The notes below the pieces were generated by a model. It did not search any database. It had not been told where the DNA came from and worked only from the letters and a program-made list of their open reading frames with translations. Made by a program: the position numbers and the translations under genes. 64,000 bases of DNA from Mangrovibacter plantisponsor (GTDB lineage Bacteria > Pseudomonadota > Gammaproteobacteria > Enterobacterales > Enterobacteriaceae): contig NZ_QGTS01000010.1 in NCBI RefSeq assembly GCF_003182475.1, forward strand, positions 124,001 to 188,000, written 5' to 3'. Below are positions 53,687 to 63,670 of this stretch, piece after piece (position 1 is the stretch's first letter; each line of letters opens with the position of its first letter).

Positions 53687-56600
53687 GAAACAACTGACAC
53701 ACGCCTTTGCCCTGTTGTGTCTGGTCGGTGCCAGTTACCCTGCGGGCGCGGCCAGCAATACACAACCCGGCAATACCGCGTCAGATAATACGGCGTCAGG
53801 CAATGCTGCGGGTGATAAACCCGGTTCAGCCAACGATGACGCGGTGAAAAAGCTGCTGTCTCAGGCCAGTTACTGGCACAGCAAAGCCCATGATGACATG
53901 GCAATGGAAGCACTGCAGAAAGTGCTGGCGGTGGATAACCACAACATTGATGCCATGTACCTGATGGCGTTGTACCAGATGCAAAGCGGCAATACGCAAC
54001 AGGCCGCTATCTGGCGCAAAAAAATCAGTGACATCTCCCCGGATGACCCGCATCTGGCGTCACTGGATGGTGCGAACTCAATGCAAACCATTTCCCGTGG
54101 GCAGTTGAATACTGCCCGGGATCTGGCGCGCAGCGGGCATATCAAAGAAGCGATTGCCACATACCGTACTCTGTTACACGGCAACCCGCCGCCAGACGAA
54201 CTGGCGCTGGAGTATTACCAGACGCTGGCAGGCGACGGTGACACATGGCAACAGGGTGTTGATGGCCTGCGCCGCCGGGCACATATGCTGCCCGGGGATG
54301 CAGCAACACAACTGGCGCTGGGTTCAGCACTGACCTGGCAGGAAAGCGGGCGCCGCGAAGGTATTGCCATGCTCTCCGGTCTGGCGCCGGACAACAAAAT
54401 TGCCGATAAAGCCTTGCAACAGGCGTTGCTCTGGTTGAATCCGAAAGCAACGGATTTGCCTGTGTACACCGCTTATGCCAGCCGCCATCCGGATGACACC
54501 GCCCCCATGGACCACTACCGTAAAAGTGTGGATGGCGGGGCAACCAAAGCAGCATTTGATGCGCTGAACGGCGGTGACCTGAGCACAGCAAAAACAAAAT
54601 TCGATGAAGTGCTCAAGACACAGCCCAAAGACAGCAACGCGCTGGCGGGGCTGGGCTATGTTGCGTTACGCCATGGGGATTTTACCCAGGCAGAAACATT
54701 GCTGCGCCAGGCTTCAGCACAAGACACCGGCAACACCAATGACGCCCAGTGGACCAAAGACGCAGACAACGCCCATTTTTATGGCGCGCTGAATTTGGCC
54801 CGCTCAATGACCCAAAAAGGGCAGTATGCTGAAGCATTAAGCCAACTGGACAATGCCCGGGGTACATCCGCCGACCAGCGCCAGGCCGCCGACATGCAGC
54901 GTGCGGATATTTACCGCCGCCAGGGAAAACTGTCTGACTCCGAGCAGGTTTACCGCCAGTTACTGGCAGAACGCCCGCAGAACACCACCGCGCGCACCAG
55001 CCTGTTCTGGATCCTCAAACAAGAGCATAAAGAAACTGAAGCCGCGCAAATTCTGCGTACCCTGCCCGCCAGCCTGCGTACCCGTTATGCCAGTTGGGGT
55101 GATAACGGCGACGAGCAGCGCAAAGCTGCCGAAGCAGCCATCAAAGGGGGAAACACGTCCCAGGCGATGCAAATTTTGCAGGCAGCGGTAGCGAAATACC
55201 CACAAAATGCCTGGCTCAAGCTCGATTACGCCCGCTTATTACGCCAAAGTGGTGAAAAGCAACGTGCGGCAATAATGATGTCTGCCCTGCCACAACAAAG
55301 CGGCCTGACAGCAACCCAGCATAACGATGCCCTGTATGCGTCGGCGGTCTATTTTGTTGAAGATGACAACTGGTCCAAAGCCCAAAGCCTGATGTCACAA
55401 GTACCTGGCACCAGTTTCAGTGATGATATGCGGGCGCTTAACAGCCGCATTCTGCTGAACCGCCAACTGGATATTGCCCAGAACTATATTAAACAGGGCA
55501 ACCGCGCTGCGGCACTTAACAGCCTGCGTATGCTCTCCAGAACGCCGCCTCAAACCCCGGTGGATGCTGGCCGCCTTGCCGAATTATTAATGCAGGCTGG
55601 CGACAACGCCGGTGCACTGGCACTGGTTCGCAACAGCCAGGCACAAGGGTTACACGGTTCACTGGCTGATTACGCCAGCCAGATCCGCGTTCTCAACCAG
55701 GCCGGGCTGTTTGCTGAAGCGGAAAGCGTGCTTAACGCCCCGGCATTGCAAAATGCTTCCAGCCAGGAAGAAATAGACCGTATCCGCCTGGCCAACCTGA
55801 TAACTCAGGCAGATACCCTGCGGGCGCACAATAAAATCCGCGCCGCCTGGGATCTGGTGATGCCAGCCCTGCGTAATAACCCCACCAACACTGACTTGCT
55901 GCTGACAGTTGCACGGATTTATCAGGCAGACCACATGACTGATAAAGCCGATGAAATCTACCAGTATGTGTTGCGTAAATCACCGCAGGACAGGCAGGCG
56001 CTCACCGGCGAAGTCTGGCTGTCACTGGCGCGTAACGACAGCGACAAAGCGAAACAGTATTTCTCTCAACTGGAACCGAACCAGAATACCGACTATCTGC
56101 TGCTTGCCGCCCATGTTGCAGCCGCACAAGGTGAAAACCAGCAGGCGATGTCGTTATTACGCACGGCACGCTGGCGTATACAGTCTGATGACGTCAGCAA
56201 TGGCGACGATGCCATCAACAGTGTGCTGTCGATACCGTCACCCACACAGCAAACCCAACTGACTGCACTGAACGACATCGACAGTATGATGCGTAATCTG
56301 CAAGAAAAAACTGCGACCTGGACCGGTGGGGCCGTTTCAATTCGTTCCCGTAGCGGTGAGGCCGGGCTGGGTGAACTGACTGAAGTCAAAGCCCCGATGA
56401 CCGTTTCCGGCACGCTGGGCGACAGCAATGCCCGCCTGAGCCTGGATGTAGCACCAGTCACGTTGAATGCCGGTGAAATGGCAGGGGAGTCTGCTAACCG
56501 CTTTGGTTATGGCGCTATCAGCCATGCAGCGAAACTGGCTGCGGCAACCTCCACCAGCACCACGTCTACCAATGCAGACAGCCAGGGCAGCCAGCAGGCC

Positions 56601-57443
56601 AACGGGGTGGAAACCCACTTATCCCTGAGCGGCGACAGCTACAAACTGGATGTCGGCAGTACGCCTACTGGCGGCCAGATGACACGCCTGGTTGGTGGTG
56701 TGGAGTGGAAACCGCAACTGACTGACCACAGCTCGCTCGACCTGAAAGCTGAACGCCGCGCAGTCACAGACAGCCTGCTGTCTTACGTGGGCGCCAAAGA
56801 TAAAACGACCGGCGAAAAATGGGGTGCCATTACCCGTAACGGCGTCTCCGCACAATATGCCTGGGATAATGACCTGGTCGGGCTGTACACCAAACTCGGC
56901 TTTGATACTTACCTGGGCACCAACGTCCCCACGAACCATTCTGTTAACGCGATGGCGGGCAGCTACATTCGCCTGTATCAAACGCCAGAAAGCGAATTGC
57001 GTATGGGCGTGAACGTTAACTACATGGATTTCCAGCGCAACCTCAGTTACTACACCACCGGCCAGGGCGGTTACTTCAGCCCGCAGGATTATATGTCGCT
57101 GACATTACCTGTGACCTTCAGCCGCCACTGGGGTGACTGGGACATGACTCTGAGTGGCTCTGTCGGCTACCAGTCTTATAAACAGGATCAGAGTGATTAC
57201 TACCCGGGCCACAGTAGCCTGCAGTCAACACTCGAAAGCTATGCCAGTTCAGATGACGATGTGGACAGCGTTTACAAAGCAACTGCGAAAAACGGTATCG
57301 GCTACACCCTTGGTGTGGACGCCCGCTATCGCCTGAATGACAACGTCGCACTGGGCGCAAACCTGGGGTATGACACCTTTGGCAGTTATAACGAAGGTAA
57401 GGCCCTGATTTATTTTAAATATTATGTCGATCAAGACAATTAA
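53679..57443 (+). CDS. bcsC: Cellulose export protein BcsC (TPR plus outer-membrane barrel)
   Basis: 1254-residue outer-membrane exporter. Signal peptide to about residue 25 (AGA-AS), a Thr/Asn-rich linker (26-48), then about 19 TPR-like helical repeats (50-850) spanning the periplasm, and a C-terminal 16-strand barrel (about 865-1254; starts near TWTGGAVSIRSRSG, ends FKYYVDQDN). The usual length for E. coli is 1157; the extra residues lie in the N-terminal linker and TPR part. Overlaps bcsB by eight bases; bcsD follows after 16. Confidence 0.94.
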   Translation: MNKKQLTHAFALLCLVGASYPAGAASNTQPGNTASDNTASGNAAGDKPGSANDDAVKKLLSQASYWHSKAHDDMAMEALQKVLAVDNHNIDAMYLMALYQMQSGNTQQAAIWRKKISDISPDDPHLASLDGANSMQTISRGQLNTARDLARSGHIKEAIATYRTLLHGNPPPDELALEYYQTLAGDGDTWQQGVDGLRRRAHMLPGDAATQLALGSALTWQESGRREGIAMLSGLAPDNKIADKALQQALLWLNPKATDLPVYTAYASRHPDDTAPMDHYRKSVDGGATKAAFDALNGGDLSTAKTKFDEVLKTQPKDSNALAGLGYVALRHGDFTQAETLLRQASAQDTGNTNDAQWTKDADNAHFYGALNLARSMTQKGQYAEALSQLDNARGTSADQRQAADMQRADIYRRQGKLSDSEQVYRQLLAERPQNTTARTSLFWILKQEHKETEAAQILRTLPASLRTRYASWGDNGDEQRKAAEAAIKGGNTSQAMQILQAAVAKYPQNAWLKLDYARLLRQSGEKQRAAIMMSALPQQSGLTATQHNDALYASAVYFVEDDNWSKAQSLMSQVPGTSFSDDMRALNSRILLNRQLDIAQNYIKQGNRAAALNSLRMLSRTPPQTPVDAGRLAELLMQAGDNAGALALVRNSQAQGLHGSLADYASQIRVLNQAGLFAEAESVLNAPALQNASSQEEIDRIRLANLITQADTLRAHNKIRAAWDLVMPALRNNPTNTDLLLTVARIYQADHMTDKADEIYQYVLRKSPQDRQALTGEVWLSLARNDSDKAKQYFSQLEPNQNTDYLLLAAHVAAAQGENQQAMSLLRTARWRIQSDDVSNGDDAINSVLSIPSPTQQTQLTALNDIDSMMRNLQEKTATWTGGAVSIRSRSGEAGLGELTEVKAPMTVSGTLGDSNARLSLDVAPVTLNAGEMAGESANRFGYGAISHAAKLAAATSTSTTSTNADSQGSQQANGVETHLSLSGDSYKLDVGSTPTGGQMTRLVGGVEWKPQLTDHSSLDLKAERRAVTDSLLSYVGAKDKTTGEKWGAITRNGVSAQYAWDNDLVGLYTKLGFDTYLGTNVPTNHSVNAMAGSYIRLYQTPESELRMGVNVNYMDFQRNLSYYTTGQGGYFSPQDYMSLTLPVTFSRHWGDWDMTLSGSVGYQSYKQDQSDYYPGHSSLQSTLESYASSDDDVDSVYKATAKNGIGYTLGVDARYRLNDNVALGANLGYDTFGSYNEGKALIYFKYYVDQDN

Positions 57444-57459
57444 TCGGTGGGATATAAAC

Positions 57460-57918
57460 ATGTTTAGCAATCAGGATACCTATTTACAACGTAACTATCA
57501 GGCTGGCTGGCACGACCTGGTGTATCTGTTCTTTAACGAATTCACCAACAGCCAGCAGGACAAAGACCCGGACACGCTGCGCCGTATCGGCGGCATGCTG
57601 GCGCAATGGTATCCCATTGACCCGTCAAACACGGTGAATGAACTGGAACAACACATTAACCATGTGCTGGAACTGTTCAACTGGGGCTTTGTAAAAATGG
57701 CGCCAGCACAGCGCGAACTGATTTTGATTCATTGTGCCTGGCCACATGCTCCGGAATCCCGCGATGAAGCGCAATGGCGCCGTGCCAGTGCTTATGTACT
57801 GGAAGGTGCGTACTCACAGTGGCTGGTTTCCCAGGGTGCAGGCAATAGCGTGCCGGTGCGCTGGAAAGAAAACACCACTGAAGATGTTTTAATTTTTCGC
57901 TACGCAATGACGGAATAA
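57460..57918 (+). CDS. bcsD: Cellulose synthase subunit BcsD
   Basis: 152-residue cytoplasmic protein of the BcsD family, the hallmark of type I operons, which helps order synthase complexes in rows for crystalline ribbons. Family landmarks: WHDLVYLFFNEFTN, FNWGFVKM, ILIHCAWPHAP and AYVLEGAYSQWL. The ATG at 57460 has GGTGGGAT upstream; an in-frame ATG 36 bases earlier lies inside bcsC. Last gene before a terminator. Confidence 0.9.
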   Translation: MFSNQDTYLQRNYQAGWHDLVYLFFNEFTNSQQDKDPDTLRRIGGMLAQWYPIDPSNTVNELEQHINHVLELFNWGFVKMAPAQRELILIHCAWPHAPESRDEAQWRRASAYVLEGAYSQWLVSQGAGNSVPVRWKENTTEDVLIFRYAMTE

Positions 57919-57938
57919 GTGCTCTCTCCCCACAACAT

Positions 57939-57970
57939 CAACGGGCAGGCTGCAACCAGCCCGTTATTTT
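57939..57970 (+). terminator. Terminator after bcsD
   Basis: AACGGGC (57940-57946) pairs with GCCCGTT (57959-57965), with an inner stem GGCTG/CAGCC, then ATTTTTC. Separates bcsABCD from the cyclase gene. Confidence 0.85.
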
Positions 57971-58018
57971 TCGTGGGGAAAAGGCATTCCGCCATATATC
58001 AATTTTCAGGTGACCATA

Positions 58019-58972
58019 ATGTTGAATGAACTGATTGTTTCAGGAAGGAAACTTGAACTCGGTAGTGTCAGTTATATGGAAGAGGATGCCTTTATCTCCC
58101 TGGTGCTCGATGCCCAGGGAAAAGTGAGCTATGCCAACCCCGGCTACTACGCGCTGACAGGGTATGACAGTGATGACGTGGTAGACGCGCCACTTTTCCA
58201 GCCAGGCGAAGAACACTATACCTCTTCGTTGCTGGTTGGCCTGAAAGTCTCCCGGATGACAGGTGAAAAATGGCAGGGCGAAGTCTTCCTGCGCAAGAAA
58301 AATAACGAGCCACTCTGGCTTGATGTCACGTTACTACCACGTTGCGATGAACGTGGCGATGTCTTTGCTTTTATCCTGGTGTGTTTTGATATCACGCACC
58401 ATGTCACCATTCGTGAACGGTTGCATTACCGGGCGCACAACGATGCATTAACCAAGACGTTGAATCGCCAGGGGTATTACATCCGCAGCCGGAAAAAATT
58501 TCGTGCAGCCCAGGCCAGCGGCGCCGAAACCGTAGTCGCCATTCTCGATTTAGATAATTTTAAAACCATCAACGATGAGCTGGGCCATGCCGCAGGTGAT
58601 GAAGTTTTACGCCACTTTATCAGCCGGGTGAAACAGTGCATCAGCGACACCACACTGCTTGGCCGGCTGGGCGGTGATGAGTTCGCACTGACCTTTATTG
58701 ACGGAATTGATGAACACGATGCCGGGTTATTACTGCAACGTATTATCGAGCAAACCCGTCTGCCGATGTACTTACAGACTATTCGCCACCAGGTGGCGCT
58801 GTCCGTCAGCATTGGCGTCGCCACCTGGCCCAGACACGGAACCAACTTTGCTTCCGTATTAAAGGCCGCAGATACCGCCCTGTATAAAGTAAAAGCACTG
58901 GGTGGGGACGACTTTATTAATTACCAAATTGTCTCAACGGCGGATCCGCACAGCATTGTCGGCTCGGTCTGA
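58019..58972 (+). CDS. PAS-GGDEF diguanylate cyclase
   Basis: 317-residue cytosolic cyclase: PAS sensor (about 20-130, LVLDAQGKVSYANPGYYALTGY) and an intact GGDEF domain (about 140-300) with GGDEF at 218-222 (GRLGGDEFAL). The inhibitory RxxD site expected at 209-212 is absent (SDTT), so product inhibition may be weak. The ATG at 58019 is preceded by AGGTGA; the GTG nine bases earlier is part of that site. Lying right behind bcsABCD, it is the likely source of c-di-GMP for the PilZ domain of BcsA. Confidence 0.92.
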   Translation: MLNELIVSGRKLELGSVSYMEEDAFISLVLDAQGKVSYANPGYYALTGYDSDDVVDAPLFQPGEEHYTSSLLVGLKVSRMTGEKWQGEVFLRKKNNEPLWLDVTLLPRCDERGDVFAFILVCFDITHHVTIRERLHYRAHNDALTKTLNRQGYYIRSRKKFRAAQASGAETVVAILDLDNFKTINDELGHAAGDEVLRHFISRVKQCISDTTLLGRLGGDEFALTFIDGIDEHDAGLLLQRIIEQTRLPMYLQTIRHQVALSVSIGVATWPRHGTNFASVLKAADTALYKVKALGGDDFINYQIVSTADPHSIVGSV

Positions 58973-59096
58973 TGTCAATCGTTAACAACGAAATAGTTAA
59001 TAAAAATAAATAGTTAAATTGTGTACACCCGTAATTCAGGTTGTTACCAATCCGAATTACGACGTGTATTGCTGCGCTCACACAGAGGAAACGAGA

Positions 59097-60026
59097 ATGT
59101 TAAAGGCTGTGATTCCTGTTGCAGGTCTTGGTACGCGTATGCTGCCTGCAACCAAAGCCATCCCTAAAGAAATGCTGCCCATCGTGGATAAGCCCCTTAT
59201 CCAGTACATCGTGCAGGAGTGTTATGCCAGTGGCATCCGGGAAATCATCCTGGTCACTCACTCATCCAAAAACGCGATTGAAAACCACTTTGATACTTCT
59301 TTTGAACTCGAATCACTGTTGGTACAACGCGTAAAAAATCAGTTACTGGAAGAAGTGCGTACCATTTGCCCGGCTGGCATGAACATCATGCATGTACGCC
59401 AGGGCCAGGCGAAAGGCCTGGGCCATGCCGTACTGTGTGCCCAGCCACTGGTGGGTGATGACGATTTTGTTGTTGTACTGCCAGATGTCCTGATTGACGA
59501 CAGCCACTGCAACCTGGCGCAGGACAACCTTGCCGCGATGATCCAGCGCTTCACAACAACGGGTGCCAGCCAGTTAATGATTGAGCGCGTGAGACATGAA
59601 GATGTTTCCCGTTACGGTGTGGTCGATTGCGGTGGGAAGAACCTGAGCGCAGGTGCTTTTGGCCGCATTCAGGGCATGGTGGAAAAACCGGCCACAGAAG
59701 AGGCGCCGTCCGATATGGCGGTTGTTGGTCGTTATGTCCTGTCTAAAGCGATTTGGCCGTTATTGCACAAAACACCGGTTGGCGCGGGTGGCGAAATCCA
59801 GCTTACCGATGCCATTGATATGTTACTGAAAGAATCCACCGTCGAAGCTTACAGCCTGGTGGGTAAATCTCACGATTGCGGCGACAAAATTGGCTATATG
59901 AAGGCCTTTGTTGAATATGGCCTGCGCCATCAGGCAACAGGTGAGACTTTCCGCCAGTGGCTGCAAAACGATGTCAGCCTGGCACGTAAACCTGCTACTG
60001 AGGCACTGGCTGAAGCCGTCCTGTAA
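59097..60026 (+). CDS. UTP-glucose-1-phosphate uridylyltransferase (GalU paralogue)
   Basis: 309-residue nucleotidyltransferase making UDP-glucose, the substrate of BcsA. It is GalU-like rather than GalF-like: [54 protein letters not shown] and [11 protein letters not shown]. It is missing the first ten residues of E. coli GalU. The ordinary galU lies elsewhere (near hns) in enterobacteria, so this is a dedicated second copy inside the cellulose block. GAGGAAACGAGA precedes the ATG. Confidence 0.92.
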   Translation: MLKAVIPVAGLGTRMLPATKAIPKEMLPIVDKPLIQYIVQECYASGIREIILVTHSSKNAIENHFDTSFELESLLVQRVKNQLLEEVRTICPAGMNIMHVRQGQAKGLGHAVLCAQPLVGDDDFVVVLPDVLIDDSHCNLAQDNLAAMIQRFTTTGASQLMIERVRHEDVSRYGVVDCGGKNLSAGAFGRIQGMVEKPATEEAPSDMAVVGRYVLSKAIWPLLHKTPVGAGGEIQLTDAIDMLLKESTVEAYSLVGKSHDCGDKIGYMKAFVEYGLRHQATGETFRQWLQNDVSLARKPATEALAEAVL

Positions 60027-60135
60027 CCCCAGGCGGCGAAACAGTTTGTTGTGTCCCTGTACGCTGAATACGCTGCCCTTTGCCGGGCGGCGTTCCACAA
60101 AGCAATATGCGTTTTCTAAAGGAACATTCTCTATC

Positions 60136-61146
60136 ATGTTAAAAGCGACCTGGTTCTCGCCATGGCTATTACTGCTCTCGCTGACCATGAGCTCTTTCGC
60201 CGCGCCCGCTCAGGAAAACAACTGGGCGGTGTTTAAACACAATTACCTGAATCAGGACGGGCGCATTGTCGACCGTGAAAATGGCAACATCAGCCATTCT
60301 GAAGGCCAGGGATACGGCATGCTACTGGCCGTCATGAATAACGACCGCCCTGCCTTTGAGAGCATTTGGGGCTGGACTGAACACACATTATTACGCCCGT
60401 CATTGTGGTTATTCGCCTGGCGCTATGACCCAACCGTGAACAAAGTGACCGATACCAACAACGCCAGTGATGGCGATACACTGATAGCCTGGGCACTACT
60501 GCTCGCTGGCGAAAAATGGCATGAGCAGAGCTGGACCGACGCCTCATCACATATTCAGGAAGCGCTTATCAACTGCCTGATTATTGATGAAGATAACCAG
60601 ACATTGCTGTTACCGGGGCTGGAAGGTTTTGTGCATGACGATGGCTATGTTGTTAACCCGTCTTACTTTATTTTCCCGGCATGGGAAAGCTTCTGGAAAG
60701 CCAGCCATAACCCGGTGTGGCTGAAGCTGAAGAAGTCCAGCCTGGCACTACTGGACAAAGCGCGTTTTGGGAAAACCCAGCTCCCGAGCGACTGGGTGTT
60801 TGTTAAAGACAACGGTGATGTCTCACCCGCCAAAAACTGGCCTGCCCGCTTTAGCTATGATGCCATACGTATTCCGTTATACCTTAGCCTGGGTGATGTT
60901 AAATCTGGCGCGACAGAAAATTTCCGCCACTTTTGGTCCAGCTATACCCGGAATGCAACCCCGGCCTGGGTAGACGTTTCTGGCAACAGCCAGGCAAATT
61001 ACGATATGTCCGGCGGAATACTGGCGGTGCGAGACTTAACCATGGGTGATTATCACCAAATGGATAAATCACTGCGCCCGGGCGAAGGTTACTATTTATC
61101 TGCACTTCATATGCTCTCTTTATTTGCAGCATCTTTAAAAGGATGA
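60136..61146 (+). CDS. bcsZ: Endo-1,4-beta-glucanase BcsZ (GH8)
   Basis: 336-residue periplasmic cellulase with a signal peptide (LLLLSLTMSSFAA). Glycoside hydrolase family 8 active-site residues are Glu56 in HSEGQGYGM and Asp242 in RFSYDAIR; the family text ASDGDTLIAWALL is present. It trims or edits nascent cellulose. Here it lies after galU, outside bcsABCD, unlike E. coli where it lies between bcsB and bcsC. AAAGGAAC precedes the ATG. Confidence 0.94.
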   Translation: MLKATWFSPWLLLLSLTMSSFAAPAQENNWAVFKHNYLNQDGRIVDRENGNISHSEGQGYGMLLAVMNNDRPAFESIWGWTEHTLLRPSLWLFAWRYDPTVNKVTDTNNASDGDTLIAWALLLAGEKWHEQSWTDASSHIQEALINCLIIDEDNQTLLLPGLEGFVHDDGYVVNPSYFIFPAWESFWKASHNPVWLKLKKSSLALLDKARFGKTQLPSDWVFVKDNGDVSPAKNWPARFSYDAIRIPLYLSLGDVKSGATENFRHFWSSYTRNATPAWVDVSGNSQANYDMSGGILAVRDLTMGDYHQMDKSLRPGEGYYLSALHMLSLFAASLKG

Positions 61147-61891
61147 TAAATAGTCATGTTCAAAATTTTTGTGAACCACTCACTTTCATAAAATGTGAAT
61201 TTGATTAAGGTCAAAATAAACGCAGCACTGTTATTAACCACTGCGGTAAATATTGTTCCTGGTCACATTATTTTGCCAATACGATAGTTTTCGCCTGGGT
61301 GTAAAGTATGTATGCCCAGGCCACAACCCTCATTATGGGTTACCGAATGCTGGCAGGATGCTCTTTATAACAAATACGTTACCGGCTGTAGGGAAGGACT
61401 GACCGGTTACCACCGTTTCAGAGTTTCAGCACAGGGGTGTTTGGCAGGATTCAAAGACCGCAAACTCCCATGCTATGAGGCCATGAAATGAAAAAAAACA
61501 TTGCAACAGAATGTGTTACTGCTTCCGGGAATGAAAAATGAGAGCCTGAAGTGCGCACTGGTTGGCTTGTTTGTTCAGTTGCTCACTTAAGATTGGTCTG
61601 ATGCATGGTTTAACAGACCTGAACACACACGTTATTACACAAAAAGTACCGTGGTGAATATTTTATGAAATTAAAAACAGCACCTGCCATTATTGTGAAC
61701 AAAAATTAATCAGCACTTTTTGTTCATAAGAAAATGACAGGATTTAGCAGGAAAATAATAAAAAAGTATTAGTTCTCATGCAATTCATGGGGGAGAAATG
61801 ACCGTGTTAAGAATAATAACAAGGCATCACAACCAAACAAATTATATAAATCTGCCCGTACAACGGCAGCATTTGCAACCCGGGAAAAAAA
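61147..61891. other. Intergenic region between bcsZ and the OxyR paralogue
   Basis: 745 bases with no gene I can support. It contains an FNR-like site (61201-61214) and a hairpin GCCTGGG (61292-61298) / CCCAGGC (61315-61321). The rest is AT-rich with short meaningless frames. A small RNA could be hidden here but I see no matched promoter and terminator. Confidence 0.4.
61201..61214. promoter_or_regulatory. FNR-box-like site
   Basis: TTGAT-TAAG-GTCAA differs from the FNR consensus TTGAT-N4-ATCAA in one base. It lies 55 bases after bcsZ and nearly 700 bases before the next gene, so its target is unclear and it may be chance. Confidence 0.3.
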
Positions 61892-62803
61892 ATGAACATT
61901 CGTAATTTAGAGTACCTTGTTGCACTGGCCAAATACCGCCATTTTCAGCGTGCAGCCGAAGCCTGTAACGTGAGTCAACCAACACTCAGCGCCCAGTTAC
62001 GTAAACTGGAAAATGAACTGGGGTTACAGCTGCTGGAACGCACCACTCGTAAAATTCGTTTCACTCAAACCGGGCTGCGCCTTGTTGAACAAACGCAGGT
62101 GATTCTCCGGGAAATTGAAGCGCTGAAAAACATGGCAAGCAGCAGCCAGCACAGCCTGTCACAAACGCTGGATATCGGCATCATTCCAACCCTTGCGCCG
62201 TACATTTTTTCCCATATGAATACCTTATGCCGGGAAAACTTCCCGGAAGTAGAGATGGAAATTCATGAAGCGCAAACCCAGCACTTACTGGCGATGCTGG
62301 AATCTGACGCCATTGAATGTGCAATTGTCATGGCCAGCAAAGAAACCAGTAAGTATGTTGAATTACCGTTGTTTGAAGAACCACTGGTGTTAGGTGTCAG
62401 CCACAAGCACCCTTATGCCCGGTTCGATGAAATCAACATGGACCATCTCAAAAATAACAAAATACTGATGCTGGATGACGGCAACTGCCTGCACAGCCAA
62501 ATCTTGCGCTATTGCTATCAGTTTGAGCTGGAACCAGATAACCGCTTTATCGCCATGCACCTTGAGACACTGCGCCGTAGTGTGGCGTTTAACAAGGGGA
62601 TTGCCTTCTTCCCATTACTCTCTACCCAGGAAGAAACCCGCGATGAAGTGAAGTACATACGCTGCGTGGCACCAGAACCCACCCGAAAAATGGTGCTGGT
62701 ATTTCACCGTAGCGACCCGATGCGTAAGAAATATGAAATGCTGCGCAACATTATTGCGAAACATATGGAGAAGTATTTACAGGCCGACAGTATTCCCGCG
62801 TGA
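61892..62803 (+). CDS. OxyR-like LysR-family regulator
   Basis: 303-residue LysR regulator strongly resembling OxyR: winged helix (1-65, LEYLVALAKYRHFQRAAEACN and SQPTLSAQLRKLENELG) and a regulatory domain with EAQTQHLLAML. Both redox cysteines are kept with the OxyR spacing of nine (DDGNCLHSQILRYC, matching Cys199 and Cys208 of E. coli OxyR). It differs enough from E. coli OxyR (about half the residues) to be a paralogue; the usual oxyR is elsewhere. Next to the cellulose block, it may connect peroxide with cellulose, which is inference. Confidence 0.85.
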   Translation: MNIRNLEYLVALAKYRHFQRAAEACNVSQPTLSAQLRKLENELGLQLLERTTRKIRFTQTGLRLVEQTQVILREIEALKNMASSSQHSLSQTLDIGIIPTLAPYIFSHMNTLCRENFPEVEMEIHEAQTQHLLAMLESDAIECAIVMASKETSKYVELPLFEEPLVLGVSHKHPYARFDEINMDHLKNNKILMLDDGNCLHSQILRYCYQFELEPDNRFIAMHLETLRRSVAFNKGIAFFPLLSTQEETRDEVKYIRCVAPEPTRKMVLVFHRSDPMRKKYEMLRNIIAKHMEKYLQADSIPA

Positions 62804-62830
62804 CCACTGCATAACCGGGTGAGCCGGTTA

Positions 62831-63235
62831 TTACTCCATAGATACCGAAATATCGCTATATTTTCTCTGACAATCACGTTGGCGCGTGATTGTCATTGTT
62901 TCCTTTAGTCCGTTAAGCACATCTTCCGGCAGCACATTCCCCATGGTGTACTGTGCTTCAATTGCCAGCCACAAATTCACCAGAGCCAGAGTGTAGTCAT
63001 CGGTGGACATCCCGGTGTGAACGGCAGAAAAGAACGGGAATTGCACCAGGAGTTGCTCGTGGTCGCTTTGAATCACCTGCCCATGTAAATAAGGCTGGGA
63101 CAATAACCCGGCTACCAGGTGTTCATCACCCCGCGTAACCCAGGCAAGGCGCGCAGCAATAGCGTCCACTACAGGTGGAACAGGAACTGCAGGTAATCCC
63201 TGTCGGGAACGTTGTGACAAACGGTCAGATTTCAC
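62831..63235 (-). CDS. Hypothetical protein
   Basis: 134-residue cytosolic protein without signal peptide or membrane segment and without a family I recognise. The N-terminus is basic and Pro-rich (RQGLPAVPVPPVVDAIAARL); the middle is mixed (DEHLVAGLLSQPYL, LVNLWLAIEAQYTMG). The frame has normal codon use for the surroundings and ends 28 bases after the convergent OxyR-like gene. Real but unassigned. Confidence 0.6.
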   Translation of the reverse strand: MKSDRLSQRSRQGLPAVPVPPVVDAIAARLAWVTRGDEHLVAGLLSQPYLHGQVIQSDHEQLLVQFPFFSAVHTGMSTDDYTLALVNLWLAIEAQYTMGNVLPEDVLNGLKETMTITRQRDCQRKYSDISVSME

Positions 63236-63670
63236 TATTCAGTATCCTTCGAGCCTGGAACAGGGTGTTCCTGCTAATCCATGCCATCAGCCACCCAAAT
63301 TGATAAAAGGGTTATCGGCCGATATTTCATTTTCTTAAGTGCCTGTCTATTCAACATAGATAATAAATCCTGTTTTATCCATACGGTTTTTCTTAAATTG
63401 GTAAAAAAAGCCTTGTTTATTCACAAGTTATAAACATCACCCGCTGTAATTCGGGTGATTATTGATCACTTATTGACGAGAGTGATCAGTGATTGTGGTT
63501 TCATTGGTTTTACTAATAAAAAATAGACTGGTTCAGTCCGGCCAAATAAATAGCCACAGGATAAATAAAAAGGGAGGCAGCGCGGGATACTGTGTTTGAC
63601 GGCAGCACGGGGCATTTGCCCCCGTGCTGCCGGAAGTGTAAGTGTGATACCGGATTATTGCGCCAAACCG
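63236..63670. other. Intergenic region with three inverted repeats
   Basis: No gene seen. It holds ATCACCCG-N8-CGGGTGAT (63436-63459), TGATCACT-N10-AGTGATCA (63463-63488) and GGCAGCACGGGG-CATTT-GCCCCCGTGCTGCC (63601-63631). The last follows the gluconolactonase-like gene on the minus strand and is probably its terminator, though it lacks a T-run. The first two lie side by side and may be operators. Confidence 0.55.
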
